Source: Anaerobacillus alkalilacustris
GTDB lineage: Bacteria; Bacillota; Bacilli; Bacillales; Anaerobacillaceae
Reading direction: 5' to 3'
NCBI RefSeq assembly: GCF_001866005.1
Contig: NZ_MLQR01000031.1
Span: 202,617-266,616 of the forward strand
DNA: 64,000 nucleotides
Shown: positions 43,948 to 52,472 of the stretch, in pieces
How positions within the stretch are numbered: position 1 is the stretch's first letter
Layout of the letters: each line of letters opens with the position of its first letter
The notes under the pieces: generated by a model
Database searches by the model: none
Told to the model about the DNA's origin: nothing
What the model saw: the letters and a program-made list of their open reading frames with translations, nothing else
Program-made: the position numbers and the translations under genes

Positions 43948-46503
43948 TTAAACTTTTTCTATCTTAATTCTTGATTGGCCACCATGCCTTGCACCACTTC
44001 CGCTTAGTGCTTCATGAACAGGTGCTAAAATTGTGTTATTGTTTCCTCCACGAGCAATTTGCTTTTTACGATCTAGAGATGCGATATGACCGTAAGCCCA
44101 GTGGCCTTGACCGTAACACTTCGTTACAACACCTGGACGAGTACCTTCCCATAGCTTTGCTTTAACAGTGATTGAGCCTGTTGCTGAAGTAATCTTAATC
44201 ATGTCACCATTTTCAATCCCAAGCTTTTTCGCATCAATTGGATTAATTTTCGCTACATCGTCCCATGCTTCATCACCTGGATCAGCATCTTTAAATTCTT
44301 GATACCATGAGGTATTAGCTGAACGAGCTTCACGATTTAATTTTGAACGGTGATCAGAGAAAATAAGTGGATATTCATTTTCATCCCCAACACGGTAGGC
44401 TGGTTCGTAGTGAGGAACAAACGCTAACTCTCCCCGTGCGGTATAATTTGTTGCTTCCATCACTTTATCTACATTTACATTATGTCTTTCTGCATGGGCT
44501 TCTAAGGCTTTCTTTAATGTCTCACTATAGAATTCAAACTGTCCTGTTTCAGTTCCCCAGTTACCGTTCCATTTTTGACGGAAACGATAAGGAATTGAGT
44601 TCCACGTTCCAATCTTTTTATACTCTTCCCAGCCGTTAATGACATCACCTTGTTTTTCAATTGTTGGATCCCATAATGGTTGAGTATATATTTTTGTTGC
44701 AATTTCATTAAATTCTTTTCCATTTGTAGGTTTTTTACCCGTTTCTGGATCCACAAACTCGTTGCGGAAATAATCAATAAGGTTAGAGAAGCCTTTTCTT
44801 TCTAATGCTTCACCTAGCATCCACGGAACCTCTGTTTCATCAATTCTTACGTCAAAAGGTGACTCGATAATTTCATTTTGAATATGACAATGTCTGTATA
44901 AATTACCATTACTTCCACGAACAGCACTCAAACGCTCAAACATGTGGTGTGGTACAGGCAAGACAATATCGGCAAAGTGTGTTTGCTCTGCTGGGTTTAA
45001 TGTCATGTGTACCATAAATGGTAATTTGGCCAATGCCTCATCCCAACGATCTGTTCCCTGATTACTATAGTTGAAATTCGTCCAGTAGCTCATCACTACT
45101 TCCAAACTATATGGATCTTCGTTTAATATTGAGTCTGCTATTGTATTTGTTGGCTTGATCCCACCAGAATTACCTGCATTCATCGCTGGCATTTCTAATT
45201 TTCTTCCGCCAAAATCAGCACGTGGCATGCTATTACCATTCGCAGCAATAGAATCTATATATTTCTCAAAGTCTGGGAAACTATTTACTGGACAGCTTTC
45301 GCCACCACAAATTACTCCTCCAACATTATCAGCTGATCCTACTAATCCATTTAAAGCTGCCATTGCTTGTGCCGTATATCCACCACGAACGACCATATTC
45401 GAGCCGGGTGACATGAAAGAAATTGCTCTCGGTGCGGCACGACCGAAGTCTCTTGCCACTCGATATATTTGTTCTGCTGGAATTCCACTGCGCTCAGCAG
45501 CCCATTCTGGAGTTGCATCTTTAAGAGCGATGTTCCACCATTTGACTAATCCGTATGTTTGGATTTCTTCAAAATCTTCTTCATTAACAGTTCGACCCGC
45601 TACGAAACGATTTACACCATCTTTAAAATCTCCTACAAATGGCTTATACCAAAGTTCTTCCGTTAATAATACGTGTGCAATCGCAATCGCTAACGCTCCG
45701 TCTTCACCTGGGATAACCGGTAACCACTCATCTGCTTTGGCTGCAGTAGTTGATAACCTTGGATCAACTACTGCTATTTTCGCTTGATCTTTTAATTTAC
45801 CAAATAAGCTTGCAGTATGAGGTACTTGACGGTTTGAGGCAATTGGGTCAGCTCCCCACATTAACTCGTAAAAAGCATTTTCATGGTCATAATCGGCATA
45901 TCCCCAATACGCTTCTGTATAGTAACGGCCATGTTTTTCTGTTTCCGCACAGATCGATGAGTGAGAAACATTATTTGGTGTACCAATAATCTTTGGCATA
46001 TTCCCGTAAAGAATACCGTTAAGTGCGGTATAACGTCCGCGCCATACTGAAAACTTATGCGTTTCATTTCTTTTACGAAGATCCATGATTTTATCTGCGA
46101 TTATATCCATTGCTTCTTCCCAAGAGATTGGTATGAAACCAGGATCTTCATCTCTACCTTTTTTTGGATTCGTTCTCTTCATCGGTTGTTTTACACGATC
46201 TGGATCATACACTTGTTGAAGAGCAAGGTGTGAACGAACACAGGAATGTCCATGATTTGCTTTTGCATTTGGGTTTCCTCTTACTTTAGTGGCCCTTCCA
46301 TTGATACGATACACTTGAACCGCACACCAAGCTGTACAGCCTTGACAAGTACTTGCAATCCATTCACCTTGTGGTTCGTTTTTAGCTGCAGCTTCAGTAT
46401 TTTTCGTAAATGCATTCAACATAGGCTTTGTTTGACTTGCCCCTGCTACAAAAAGACCACTTACAGCTGATAATTTAATAAAATTTCTTCTATTAACTTT
46501 CAC
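43948..46503 (-). CDS. arrA: Arsenate respiratory reductase-type molybdopterin catalytic subunit
   Basis: About 851 residues from GTG 46503 (GGAGGTGG is 7 bases upstream). It has a twin-arginine signal (VNRRNFIKLSAVSGLFVAG), a [4Fe-4S] motif CQGCTAWC...C at residues 53-88 and molybdopterin domains. Mo is expected to be bound by Cys185 in SHSSICAETEK. The spacing of R157-Y158, H181, S182, C185, K190 and Y202 matches, as I recall them, the arsenate-site residues of Shewanella ArrA (R165, Y166, H189, S190, C193, K198, Y210). The TNPKKGRDEDPGFIPISWEE and the C-terminal KIEKV also fit ArrA. Selenate or other oxyanion reductase remains possible but is less likely. Confidence 0.87.
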   Translation of the reverse strand: MKVNRRNFIKLSAVSGLFVAGASQTKPMLNAFTKNTEAAAKNEPQGEWIASTCQGCTAWCAVQVYRINGRATKVRGNPNAKANHGHSCVRSHLALQQVYDPDRVKQPMKRTNPKKGRDEDPGFIPISWEEAMDIIADKIMDLRKRNETHKFSVWRGRYTALNGILYGNMPKIIGTPNNVSHSSICAETEKHGRYYTEAYWGYADYDHENAFYELMWGADPIASNRQVPHTASLFGKLKDQAKIAVVDPRLSTTAAKADEWLPVIPGEDGALAIAIAHVLLTEELWYKPFVGDFKDGVNRFVAGRTVNEEDFEEIQTYGLVKWWNIALKDATPEWAAERSGIPAEQIYRVARDFGRAAPRAISFMSPGSNMVVRGGYTAQAMAALNGLVGSADNVGGVICGGESCPVNSFPDFEKYIDSIAANGNSMPRADFGGRKLEMPAMNAGNSGGIKPTNTIADSILNEDPYSLEVVMSYWTNFNYSNQGTDRWDEALAKLPFMVHMTLNPAEQTHFADIVLPVPHHMFERLSAVRGSNGNLYRHCHIQNEIIESPFDVRIDETEVPWMLGEALERKGFSNLIDYFRNEFVDPETGKKPTNGKEFNEIATKIYTQPLWDPTIEKQGDVINGWEEYKKIGTWNSIPYRFRQKWNGNWGTETGQFEFYSETLKKALEAHAERHNVNVDKVMEATNYTARGELAFVPHYEPAYRVGDENEYPLIFSDHRSKLNREARSANTSWYQEFKDADPGDEAWDDVAKINPIDAKKLGIENGDMIKITSATGSITVKAKLWEGTRPGVVTKCYGQGHWAYGHIASLDRKKQIARGGNNNTILAPVHEALSGSGARHGGQSRIKIEKV

Positions 46504-46650
46504 AAATACCACCTCCATTAATTCATAAAGAAGTCTTTAACTTCATAGCTTATGCTTTATTTAGATCTATTTTTATAAGTGACTTTCTCAACAATAAATC
46601 TCTAGTAAAGTTAGCTGTAAACTCTTTAATAAATCTAATCATTTATTAAT

Positions 46651-46702
46651 TTTTTATATAATCAGAATTTATAAATTTCTAACTTGGAAACTGTCTAGCT
46701 TA
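46651..46702 (-). repeat. Dispersed repeat family A, end fragment between tatA and arrA
   Basis: Reverse copy of the family end: ATATAATCAGAATTTATAAA then TTTCTAACTTGGAAACTGTC and TAGCTTATCG. It lies in the 230-base gap between tatA and arrA. Confidence 0.75.
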
Positions 46703-46732
46703 TCGTAGTTTCATACCAAAGTAGTTTTTTCT

Positions 46733-46903
46733 CTACTTCTTTTCCTCGACATCATCAGCAGTTAACTCTCTTGTAGATTTCTTAAATTCTTTTAACGTAT
46801 CACCTACTGCCCTACCCATTTCTGGGAGTTTTTTCGGACCGAAAATGATTAGTGCAATTACTAAGACCAATATCAACCCTGGAATTCCGATGTTGGTTAA
46901 AAT
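46733..46903 (-). CDS. tatA: Twin-arginine translocase subunit TatA with apparent AUU start
   Basis: A 56-residue Tat[24 protein letters not shown] split as helix and hinge, then [20 protein letters not shown]. The hinge FGPKKLPE and amphipathic helix are typical. No ATG, GTG or TTG is available in frame after the upstream TAA; ATT 46903 lies 8 bases after GAGGAGG and aligns with the Met of TatA proteins that begin M-L-S/T-N-I-G-I-P-G. TatA forms the pore for folded Tat substrates, here most likely ArrA, whose gene starts 230 bases downstream. No tatC is in the window. Confidence 0.88.
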   Translation of the reverse strand: MLTNIGIPGLILVLVIALIIFGPKKLPEMGRAVGDTLKEFKKSTRELTADDVEEKK

Positions 46904-46982
46904 GTGAAACGCCTCCTCAATATTAATTATTTACCTTCTTTTTCCTCTCCTCGGGACTAACATGCAATATTACGCAATCACC

Positions 46983-46998
46983 TGTGAAACATTGCACA
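46983..46998 (-). promoter_or_regulatory. FNR/CRP-like box upstream of tatA-arr
   Basis: Minus strand TGTGCAATGTTTCACA fits TGTGA-N6-TCACA with one mismatch. It lies 80 bases before the tatA start and after the terminator of the upstream gene, where an activator of an anaerobic operon would bind. No clear -10 could be fixed. Confidence 0.45.
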
Positions 46999-47140
46999 AA
47001 CAAACTCATACTTTATATACTTGGAAAAGGTTAGGTTGGTCGTGCTCACCTTTCTGATAATCTCATTTTGCATGATCTAGAACCTTTTTCTCTATCAGAA
47101 AAACGGATACCGCTTGTAGGGAAAAAACGTAATTGTGACT

Positions 47141-47193
47141 AAAAAAATCCCTACACTCGTAAATGTTGTTAATACAACATTTGATGTGTAAGG
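47141..47193 (-). terminator. Terminator of the glycerophosphodiesterase gene
   Basis: Minus strand CCTTACAC and GTGTAGGG close a long stem that also includes AAATGTTGT and ACAACATTT; ATTTTTTTAG follows. Confidence 0.82.
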
Positions 47194-47270
47194 ATTTCTT
47201 TGTTTCCCATTGATATTGAGCAAAAGTCACAAACATTTCATATTTTCAGCTAGATATATACCCTTTCTTT

Positions 47271-47981
47271 TCATAATGCTCTCTCGGGAAAATTTGTACA
47301 AACCTCTATTTTTCCTGACAGCCGTTTAACATATTCGATTTCTTGAGCTGAATTTGGCGTCCAAGCAACGATCTTCCTTCCTTTTATTAGGTGCTTTTCT
47401 ACAAAAGGCTTCGTTAAAAAGGGAAATGAGATAGAAATTGTATTAGCCCCGGCATGCTCCAGCTGTTCATTAAGTAAGGTTGGGTTACCTACAATAATTA
47501 TACCTGTTTCAATGAATGAAGAAAGTTCTCTTACCCTTCTTACTTCCTTATGATCAAAGGACGTTATTACAACCTCTTTGTCCATGTTCATATTTTCAAC
47601 GCACTGAACAACTTTGTTTGCCAAGCCTTCGTACATATTACCTGCTGTTTTTAATTCAAGATTTAAACGTTTCTTCCCCTTACATAGCTGAAGTATTTCT
47701 TCCAAAGTAGGGATTTTTTCACCTTGGTACTTAGGTGAAAACCATAATCCAGCATCTAGCTTTTGCAGCTGTTTAAAAGATATATCTTTTACAAAACCAA
47801 CTCCATTTGTCGTTCTCTCCAAACGAAAATCATGAATAATGATAGGTACACCATCTTTCGTTAGCTGAACATCCAATTCAATCGATTGGATCCACCTTTC
47901 ATCAATAGCCAACTTAATTGCAGCTAGAGTATTTTCAGGTGCCCTGCTGGACCAACCTCTATGAGCCATAATTGGATTCAT
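47271..47981 (-). CDS. Glycerophosphodiester phosphodiesterase family protein
   Basis: A 237-residue GDPD TIM barrel. MAHRGWSSRAPENTLAA near the start contains the catalytic His and the HRG/NT signature; ELDVQLTKDGVPIIIHD holds the metal-binding Glu/Asp and second His. LNLELKT near 130 and AWTPNSAQEI near the end also match. The enzyme splits glycerophosphodiesters to sn-glycerol 3-phosphate and an alcohol. No signal peptide, so probably cytoplasmic. Start at ATG 47981 with GAGGAGTGAT upstream; the frame upstream runs into a terminator. Confidence 0.94.
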   Translation of the reverse strand: MNPIMAHRGWSSRAPENTLAAIKLAIDERWIQSIELDVQLTKDGVPIIIHDFRLERTTNGVGFVKDISFKQLQKLDAGLWFSPKYQGEKIPTLEEILQLCKGKKRLNLELKTAGNMYEGLANKVVQCVENMNMDKEVVITSFDHKEVRRVRELSSFIETGIIIVGNPTLLNEQLEHAGANTISISFPFLTKPFVEKHLIKGRKIVAWTPNSAQEIEYVKRLSGKIEVCTNFPERAL

Positions 47982-48033
47982 GCTTTTATCACTCCTCATT
48001 AAAGTAAATGCCCTTTCGTCCCTCACGTCGCGC

Positions 48034-48066
48034 AAAAAGCGGTAACACTTTCGTTACCGCTTTTTG
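48034..48066. terminator. Terminator of the candidate selenoprotein gene
   Basis: GCGGTAAC and GTTACCGC form an 8-bp stem with AAAAA and TTTTT flanks, 7 bases past the stop at 48073. Confidence 0.92.
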
Positions 48067-48072
48067 ATGCCA

Positions 48073-48615
48073 TTATAGTTCTTCCATTTTTTTTAATACT
48101 TCCTTAATCTTCTCTCCAATTAAGTAGTCAATTTCCACGACCATGTTTTCGGTTTCTGGATTAACACCTACATAACCTCTTTCGTACCCAACAACCTGAT
48201 TTCCATCTAAATCAAGAAAACCAAATTTCTGACCAAATTCACCTTGGTAATCCGTCAAAAACTCGAAATTGTCAAGAGGAAATACCTCCTGTAAATAAGC
48301 ATGTTCTTCAGGAGTTGACAAACTAATTCCATAAATTTTTACACCCTGTAATTCATCTTCACTATGTTTATTCAGCTCAACTAGCTGAGTGATACAAATT
48401 TGTCAGCCAACACCAGTAAAGTATGCATAAATTGTTTTTCCTTCAGGATTAATATTAACAAAATTTTCAGAAGTATCTAAAAGAGAAATATTAAAGGCAT
48501 CTTTACTAAAAGTTAATGGCTCTGTCTCTACTCTATCTTGTTCTTCGCTACCATTACAGCCAGCAATTACTACAACAAGCAATAGAACAAAAACTGCTAA
48601 GATTTTTTTCTTCAT
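48073..48615 (-). CDS. Candidate selenoprotein: peroxiredoxin-like lipoprotein with UxxC
   Basis: From ATG 48615 the frame codes a lipoprotein signal (MKKKILAVFVLLLVVVIAGC), meets TGA at 48403-48405 (codon 71), and continues without any other stop to 48073, 180 residues in all. Around the TGA the product reads YFTGVG-U-QICITQLVELN, with U in place of the Thr of the peroxiredoxin TxxC motif, followed by a normal thioredoxin-fold remainder (IYGISLSTPEEHA, FLDLDGNQVVGYERG). A hairpin at 48367-48398 meets the bacterial SECIS layout. Sec insertion is inferred; the alternative is a nonsense-mutated Cys gene. The part after the TGA shows no sign of decay. Confidence 0.75.
48367..48398 (-). promoter_or_regulatory. 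SECIS-like hairpin after the in-frame UGA
   Basis: On the minus strand TTTGT pairs with ATAAA (one G-U), a 5-base bulge follows, then TCAGCT pairs with AGCTGA around loop AGTTG. The loop starts 20 bases after the UGA and has G at its second position, as described for bacterial SECIS elements (G among the first two loop bases, 16-37 bases from UGA). Confidence 0.6.
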
Positions 48616-48784
48616 TCAATTGTCTCCTTAATTACATCATATTTTTATTATCATGAAACTCGAATCACTTTTTCTAAAACTATTATAGAGATACTACAAC
48701 CATTCCTGCAAGTATATAATAGTCGTTTCGTGAAAAGCCCATAAATAAACCTTTCTACAGAACTTTACTTTTACAAATTTTTAA

Positions 48785-48820
48785 GGGTACCTTTAAACAC
48801 AACTAAAGGTACCCTCATTT
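48785..48820. terminator. Terminator of the sugar ABC operon
   Basis: GGGTACCTTTA and TAAAGGTACCC form a perfect 11-bp stem with an 8-base loop, 90 bases past the last permease gene on the minus strand. Confidence 0.82.
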
Positions 48821-48911
48821 TTTCACCTCTATTTAATTTGGTCTACGAAATATAACAATCAAACTTTAATTTCTCATTAATTCTTTTTACTTATTGTGCC
48901 ACTTCGTCTGA

Positions 48912-49739
48912 TTATTTTATTGCTCCATCGATAACACCTTTAATTACTTGTTTTTGCAAAATAATAAAGAAAATAACGATCGGTATCATTGCTAAGATAA
49001 GTCCCGCCATGGCAGGCCCAAAACTAGATGTATATTGTCCAAAGAAATAATATGTTGATAATGGAATTGTTCGATTTCCTTCTGAAACTAACACTAATGA
49101 CGGTAGTAAGAAGTCATTCCATATCCATAGGACATCTAATATAACTATTGTTACCGTAATCGGCTTTAACATTGGGAATACGACTAACCAAAAAACTTGT
49201 AATCTTGAAGCACCATCAATTAATGCAGCTTCTTCAAGCTCTACTGGAATAGATTTCATGAATCCATGATACATAAATGTTGCTAAACTTAGTCCAAAGC
49301 CTAAATAAAAGAACATTAACATCCATTTACTGTTTAGCAAGCCTAAATTTCCATAAATCGATACGAAAGGAATCATTAAAGCTTGGAAAGGAATAATCAT
49401 CGACGCTACTAATAACAGCAAAATCACACCATTCATTTTCCATTTCCATCTCACGAGAAAATAAGCTAGCATCGAAGAAAATACAATGATTAATAAAACC
49501 GAAATTACTGTAATTAATATTGAATTCCATAATGCCGACATAAAATTCATTGTCTGAAAAGCAGAAATATAATTTTCAAATGATAGTGCTTTCGGTAGTG
49601 CCAACGGATTACTAACAATATCTAAACGGTCTTTAAATGAGTTAATAAAAACTAAGGCAAATGGGAAAAAATATAAAATAAATAGAACAACTGAAAGAGT
49701 TAGTAAAATGATTGATTTTATTTTTCTCCTCTTTTTCAT
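48912..49739 (-). CDS. Carbohydrate ABC transporter permease, MalG type
   Basis: A 275-residue inner-membrane permease with six segments. The EAA loop for the ATPase is EEAALIDGASRLQVFWLVVFP (split here as EEAALIDGASR and following) near residue 185. The N-terminal SLSVVLFILYFFPFALVFINSFK and the C-terminal VIKGVIDGAIK are typical of MalG/LacG proteins. It overlaps its MalF-type partner by one base. Substrate cannot be read from sequence; neighbours give no glycosidase. Confidence 0.94.
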   Translation of the reverse strand: MKKRRKIKSIILLTLSVVLFILYFFPFALVFINSFKDRLDIVSNPLALPKALSFENYISAFQTMNFMSALWNSILITVISVLLIIVFSSMLAYFLVRWKWKMNGVILLLLVASMIIPFQALMIPFVSIYGNLGLLNSKWMLMFFYLGFGLSLATFMYHGFMKSIPVELEEAALIDGASRLQVFWLVVFPMLKPITVTIVILDVLWIWNDFLLPSLVLVSEGNRTIPLSTYYFFGQYTSSFGPAMAGLILAMIPIVIFFIILQKQVIKGVIDGAIK

Positions 49740-50626
49740 TATGCTTCAACCTCCATTTTCTTCATAATTCTAACTTGAGTAATGGCAATTGCTGCGACGA
49801 TAATGAAAAGAATAAATGCTTTCGCTTGACCAGAACCGAAATTTTGATAAAGAAATGCGTCATTGTATACGTGCATCGCAATTAATTCTGTCGATCGAAA
49901 CGGACCACCACTAGTTAACGAAAGATTCGTATCATAAACTAAGAAACTACGTTGCAATGTTAAGAATAAACTTATCGTGAACGCTGGGATCATTAATGGA
50001 ATTTTTATTTTCACCATTTGTTGCCAAGCGTTAGCTCCATCTAAATCAGCAGCTTCAAGCAACGATTTATTAATTCCCATTAATCCTGCAATGTAAATCA
50101 ACATCATATAACCTGAGCTTTGCCATACCCCAACAATTACAAGTGTCCAAAAAGCTTTTTCAGGAACAGCTAACCATGAATAAGAAAAAATAGATAACCC
50201 CGTTGCTTCACCAAAGTGGACGATAACTCTTGTAAAAATAAATTGCCAAATGAAACCTAAAATAATGCCACCAATTAAGTTTGGTGTAAAAAAGCCCATT
50301 CTAAAAAAGTTTTGCCCTTTCATTCCACTTGTTACGAGTAACGCTAGCCCAAAGGCAATCACATTAGTTAAGACTAACGTATAGACTACGTATTTAAACG
50401 TAATTTTCATTGAGTCCCAAAATCCTGAATCTGAAAAAGCTATCACATAATTTTCAAAACCTCTGAATTCTAATAATGAACCCGAAAAGCCAGTCCAAGT
50501 AGTAAAAGTCATCGCAACTCCTAGTAGTAAAGGAAAAATCATAACAACTAGGAATACAAAAAGAGGTATTAAAGCAAACGTACCGACTACCTTTAACTTA
50601 TCTACTAATTTTTTTTCATTGTACAT
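49739..50626 (-). CDS. Carbohydrate ABC transporter permease, MalF type
   Basis: A 295-residue permease with six membrane segments. The EAA loop appears as LEAADLDGANAWQQMVKIKIP near residue 190 (LEAADLDGANA). The N-terminal VFLVVMIFPLLLGVAMTFTTW and SGGPFRSTELIAMHVYNDAF near the end are typical of the MalF/UgpA group. It pairs with the MalG-type protein and follows the binding protein by 174 bases that include a stem-loop. Confidence 0.94.
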   Translation of the reverse strand: MYNEKKLVDKLKVVGTFALIPLFVFLVVMIFPLLLGVAMTFTTWTGFSGSLLEFRGFENYVIAFSDSGFWDSMKITFKYVVYTLVLTNVIAFGLALLVTSGMKGQNFFRMGFFTPNLIGGIILGFIWQFIFTRVIVHFGEATGLSIFSYSWLAVPEKAFWTLVIVGVWQSSGYMMLIYIAGLMGINKSLLEAADLDGANAWQQMVKIKIPLMIPAFTISLFLTLQRSFLVYDTNLSLTSGGPFRSTELIAMHVYNDAFLYQNFGSGQAKAFILFIIVAAIAITQVRIMKKMEVEA

Positions 50627-50759
50627 TCTAGGACCTCCATCTACTTCATATGTTATTCTAGATTTAATAGCTAAAAAATGAGAGCAACTTGCTCATCGCA
50701 AAACATCCGTTCTCTGAATACCAGATGCTTTACGCCAAGCAGATCAAAAAAATATAGTA

Positions 50760-50789
50760 GTGGGATAAGCTGTATTCTGCTCATCCCAC
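50760..50789. other. Stem-loop between binding protein and permease genes
   Basis: GTGGGATAAGC pairs imperfectly with GCTCATCCCAC. Such structures in ABC operons stabilise the binding-protein mRNA and lower permease expression; that role is inferred. Confidence 0.55.
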
Positions 50790-50800
50790 AATTAAACCGT

Positions 50801-52117
50801 TTATTCCCCAGCGTTTTTCCAGTAATCTTCAAATTCTTGAATTAAACCTTCTCTATCAGAATTATCCGAAAGGTATTTTTGCATTGCAGCTCCCATTGAA
50901 GGCCAACCATCAGCAGGATAATATAAGTTCATCCATTCTAATGTGTAATTTCCTTCCATATAACTTAAAACTGATAGTGATAGTGAATCCTCTGGTTTTA
51001 CTGTGAAATTATCAAAAACAGGTATAAATTTAAATTCATTTACATAATGTTCTTGCCCACTTTCAGAACTTACTAACCAGTTAAGAAACTCCTTAGCAGC
51101 TTCTTGTTGGTCTTCTGTAGATTGTGACGCATCGATTACCCAATATGAAGGTACTCCAACTGAAATTTCTTTATTTCCAAACTCAGATAAATCATTACTT
51201 ATTGGTACAGGTAGGAACCCAAATTCCCCTTCAGGAGCAATTTCGTGTAATTGTGGGTAAGCCCAGTTACCCATAAACCATATTCCTGTTTTTCCATTTG
51301 CTAATGCTAATGCCCCATCATCATATTGAGCAGCTAAAGGTGCATTTTTATTCGAATTAAATTCTTTTATTAAATCAAATGTTGTTAACCAACCATTAAA
51401 TACATCATTTTCAGATATGGAAACGTTGCCATCTAACATATCTTGCATAAATTGATGGCGCTCATCACGATCAGCTGATTGTGATGCAAATAAAGGATTT
51501 GTTAAATGAGCTCCTAAGGACCAATCCATCGGTGATACATGAATTGGGTCAACCCCTTCTAATGCATCTAACTGCTCTAATAAGCTTCTAAAGTCATCAT
51601 GTGTTCTAACTGTTGTCGGATCAAAATCTCCATTTACAGCTTGATCAAGAATAGCTTTGTTATAGATAAAACCGAATGCCTCTACAGTAGTCGGTTGACC
51701 GAATACAGATCCATCAATAGTTACAAAATCCGTCATACCTTCTTGAACTGTTTCTACCCACGGTTGATCAGATAAATCTAGTAATCTATCTTTAAATACA
51801 TCAAATTCCTGTGCCATCATCATAATTGTTGGCGCATTACCAGAAGAATAAAGCGATGTCATTCTTTCATATGCGTTTCCACCAGCTAATGGAATAATTG
51901 TTACTTTTATACCAGTTTCGCTTGAAAAGTCTGCAATAGCAGCTTCAAATTCTTGTGCAATCTCTGGTTTACCTAAAAAGATAGAAATTTCTTTTGCTTT
52001 ACTTGTACTACCTTTAGTTTCCGAATCGTTTGGTGTTGATGATTTATCATCATTTCCACCACAAGCAGCTAATGCCAAAAGTGCAACTATTACTAAAAGT
52101 GATAAAAGTTTTTTCAT
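50801..52117 (-). CDS. Extracellular sugar-binding lipoprotein
   Basis: A 438-residue family 1 solute-binding protein. The lipobox LLALAAC is at residues 14-20. Recognisable parts are FEAAIADFSSETGIKVTI, NGKTGIWFMGNWAYPQL and AAKEFLNWLVSSESGQEHYV. It captures an oligosaccharide or related solute for the MalF/MalG pair downstream. First gene of the operon, divergent from the LacI-type regulator gene, with GGGGGATTATTTATA before the ATG. Confidence 0.94.
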   Translation of the reverse strand: MKKLLSLLVIVALLALAACGGNDDKSSTPNDSETKGSTSKAKEISIFLGKPEIAQEFEAAIADFSSETGIKVTIIPLAGGNAYERMTSLYSSGNAPTIMMMAQEFDVFKDRLLDLSDQPWVETVQEGMTDFVTIDGSVFGQPTTVEAFGFIYNKAILDQAVNGDFDPTTVRTHDDFRSLLEQLDALEGVDPIHVSPMDWSLGAHLTNPLFASQSADRDERHQFMQDMLDGNVSISENDVFNGWLTTFDLIKEFNSNKNAPLAAQYDDGALALANGKTGIWFMGNWAYPQLHEIAPEGEFGFLPVPISNDLSEFGNKEISVGVPSYWVIDASQSTEDQQEAAKEFLNWLVSSESGQEHYVNEFKFIPVFDNFTVKPEDSLSLSVLSYMEGNYTLEWMNLYYPADGWPSMGAAMQKYLSDNSDREGLIQEFEDYWKNAGE

Positions 52118-52154
52118 TATAAATAATCCCCCTTGAATTTTTTCGGATTTTTGG

Positions 52155-52207
52155 AACCGGTTTCAATTAGTATGATACTATGAAAGCGCTTAATATGTCA
52201 AACGTTT
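52155..52207 (-). promoter_or_regulatory. CG-centred operator/cre-like sites upstream of the sugar ABC operon
   Basis: Three palindromes with central CG lie in 53 bases: AACCGGTT (52155-52162), AAGCGCTT within TGAAAGCGCTTAAT (52184-52191) and AAACGTTT within GTCAAACGTTTTCA (52200-52207). The second and third resemble CcpA cre sites with one to three mismatches. A fourth, AAACGCTT, lies at 52397-52404 near the divergent gene. LacI-family and CcpA binding is inferred. Confidence 0.6.
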
Positions 52208-52472
52208 TCATACAAATTTTTTATTTCTTTTGCTAAAATTTCATATTTTCAGTTTTTTGATCATTATCTTTCATCACTTAACTCAGAATAAGTATTTTGG
52301 GAATTTAATAGTTAATTTTTTTATTCAACAAATTTTTTTATCTTCATTTATAGTAAGGTTTTCATGTGGTTGTTATAATAAATATAGTAATGCCAGAAAC
52401 GCTTACATTAATTTTTAAAAAAATATACGAACTTATTTAGAAATATGTACTCAAAGAAAGGAATTTCTACTA

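Noticed and set aside
43948..46503. Reading as selenate or polysulfide reductase
   Set aside because: Possible by fold, but spacing of the arsenate-site residues and the sequence near both ends favour ArrA; left as an alternative to test.
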